Shown here piece by piece: positions 63,254 through 64,000 of a DNA stretch of 64,000 bases. Origin of the DNA: Candidatus Desulfarcum epimagneticum. GTDB taxonomy: Bacteria; Desulfobacterota; Desulfobacteria; Desulfobacterales; CR-1. Position 1 is the first letter of the stretch; each line of letters begins with the position of its first letter. The position numbers and the translations under genes were made by a program. The notes beneath the pieces were generated by a model that was given only the letters and a program-made list of their open reading frames with translations, was not told where the DNA came from and ran no database searches. The stretch is from assembly GCA_900659855.1 (NCBI GenBank), contig CAACVI010000050.1, positions 21,902 through 85,901 on the forward strand, written 5' to 3'.

Positions 63254-63497
63254 GATCTTCCTCCAATTTTTTAATGGATTTAAGAACCTGTTTAACCTGA
63301 TATGCTTTTGCTTTTCCTTTGCTGTTTTGAATATTGACACGCGGATCCCCTTTCCAGGGTGTTTTATAAATCCTGTGACTGCTGGATGTTTGGCGGGCCT
63401 TTCCAAAATAATGATCGCAAACTTTTCGCAAATCAGAGAAACGGATATTGTTTGGGTTTCGCTCCATTTGCGCGATTATGGTTTTGATGACGGGCAT
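63243..63497 (-). CDS. hicA: HicA-family mRNA interferase toxin
   Basis: An 84-residue dsRBD-fold toxin. The catalytic His is H41 in SSSHRIYKTPWKGDP, and KAKAYQVKQVLKSIKKLEE closes the domain. The start has no ribosome site, and the promoter lies so close that the transcript may be leaderless. It precedes and overlaps hicB. Confidence 0.9.
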   Translation of the reverse strand: MPVIKTIIAQMERNPNNIRFSDLRKVCDHYFGKARQTSSSHRIYKTPWKGDPRVNIQNSKGKAKAYQVKQVLKSIKKLEEDHAH

Positions 63498-63500
63498 TGT

Positions 63501-63531
63501 TTTATAGTATCAATAATGATACTTTTGTCAA
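63501..63531 (-). promoter_or_regulatory. hicAB promoter with palindromic operator
   Basis: On the minus strand TTGACA is followed by a palindrome GTATCA-TTAT-TGATAC (63522-63507) and by TACTATAAA, which ends a few bases before the hicA ATG. The palindrome overlaps the spacer/-10 and is a natural site for HicB autoregulation. Confidence 0.7.
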
Positions 63532-63557
63532 GGGATTTTCAGGCGCGGGGGGTGGGG

Positions 63558-63880
63558 GGGTTTTGTTTGAAGGTCGGGGTTCGCCGAGAAGGGCGGTTCG
63601 CGAACCGCCCCTACAAATGCCGGGGCAAAACGTTTTTGGGTTGGAAATTTTAGATATCGGTGGGATAACGCCCATCCATCGGCCCGGCAGGGCGTGGATT
63701 TTGGCTGTAGGGGCGACCCTTGCGGTCGCCCTTGTTCCGCCAACCCCGAACGGGATTTGCGGGCCAAAATGGCCATAAAACCCGGGCGCATTTTCCATAA
63801 TGCCAAATTATATCAATACGTTTGGACCGTCGTAGGGGCGAAAAATTTTTCGCCCCTGCAATGGCTCCACATCCACATGG
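63558..63880. repeat. Family B repeat block (B4)
   Basis: Contains gggcggttcgcgaaccgccc, a gggcgacccttgcggtcgcc unit and ggggcgaaaaatttttcgcc, with the same linkers as B1-B3. It fills the gap between hicA and the mscS-type gene. Confidence 0.9.
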
Positions 63881-63886
63881 AAAAAA

Positions 63887-64000
63887 TCATTCGACAGGCG
63901 AGGAGCCGGGGGGCCGGATCAGGGTCACGTCCCGTTTGGGGTAGGGGATTTCAATGCCCTGTTTGTCGAACTCTTTTTTGATGTTTTCGATGATAAACGA
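63887..64000 (-). CDS. Mechanosensitive ion channel (MscS) C-terminal end
   Basis: Only the last 37 residues are in the window: IIENIKKEFDKQGIEIPYPK, then RDVTLIRPPGSSPVE and a TGA stop at 63889-63887. The GIEIPYP-R-DV pattern is the usual end of the MscS cytoplasmic beta domain. The rest of the gene lies beyond 64000. Confidence 0.78.
   Translation of the reverse strand, partial: SFIIENIKKEFDKQGIEIPYPKRDVTLIRPPGSSPVE

Overview
The window looks like a chromosomal segment of a GC-rich sulfate-reducer-type deltaproteobacterium (Desulfobacterota). This is an inference from the gene set and order: a fab/rib block running acpP-fabF-rpiB-glyA-dCMP deaminase-nrdR-ribD-ribE-ribBA-ribH-nusB, an argS-SPOR-gatC-gatA block, MoxR/VWA, and a PflX-type radical SAM protein. 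No rRNA, tRNA, CRISPR array or prophage was seen.

Layout. 1-13 kb: purM (partial), an alanine-type aminotransferase, a Met/His-rich Spy-like periplasmic protein, GAPDH, rarA, radC, a small WhiB-like cysteine protein coupled to pgk, a VTT-domain membrane protein, unknowns, MOSC, LysE, GNAT and a MntA/HepT toxin-antitoxin pair. 13-23 kb (mostly minus strand): mutL, gatA, gatC, a SPOR protein, argS, a VWA/MoxR pair and a MetE-core-like protein. 23-37.6 kb: tatA, ssb, a truncated DUF4143 ATPase, gltX, rpmF, an acyl-CoA dehydrogenase, then the long fab/rib/nusB operon. 37.6-40.5 kb: an orphan Phd-like antitoxin, an EEP-family protein and a PflX-like radical SAM protein. 40.5-49.1 kb (minus): a catabolic operon with a maleate-isomerase-like protein, a creatinase-fold M24 protein, an amidase, a PotDABC-type importer with a Tat-exported binding protein, and a creatininase. 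Together these suggest uptake and hydrolysis of a cyclic amide or guanidino compound.

49.2-63.9 kb is accessory DNA. A visibly AT-rich four-gene block with overlapping reading frames (S1-receiver-GAF histidine kinase, receiver-GAF-GAF histidine kinase, stand-alone receiver, membrane coiled-coil protein) lies next to a type I restriction-modification operon (hsdR, fused hsdM-hsdS, and a small gene with an HEPN-like RX4H motif). The island is bracketed by two 341-bp direct copies of the same sequence (two mismatches by my reading). HicAB and the end of an mscS-type gene follow. The kinase block resembles a defence phosphorelay and is my best candidate for an undescribed system.

Two repeat families are conspicuous. 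Family A (about 156 bp when full, inner 18-bp hairpin, inverted ends) occurs nine times between 6 and 37 kb and often abuts stop codons. Family B (blocks with GTAGGGGCG palindromes) occurs at 39.2, 49.2, 62.3 and 63.6 kb and brackets the accessory modules.
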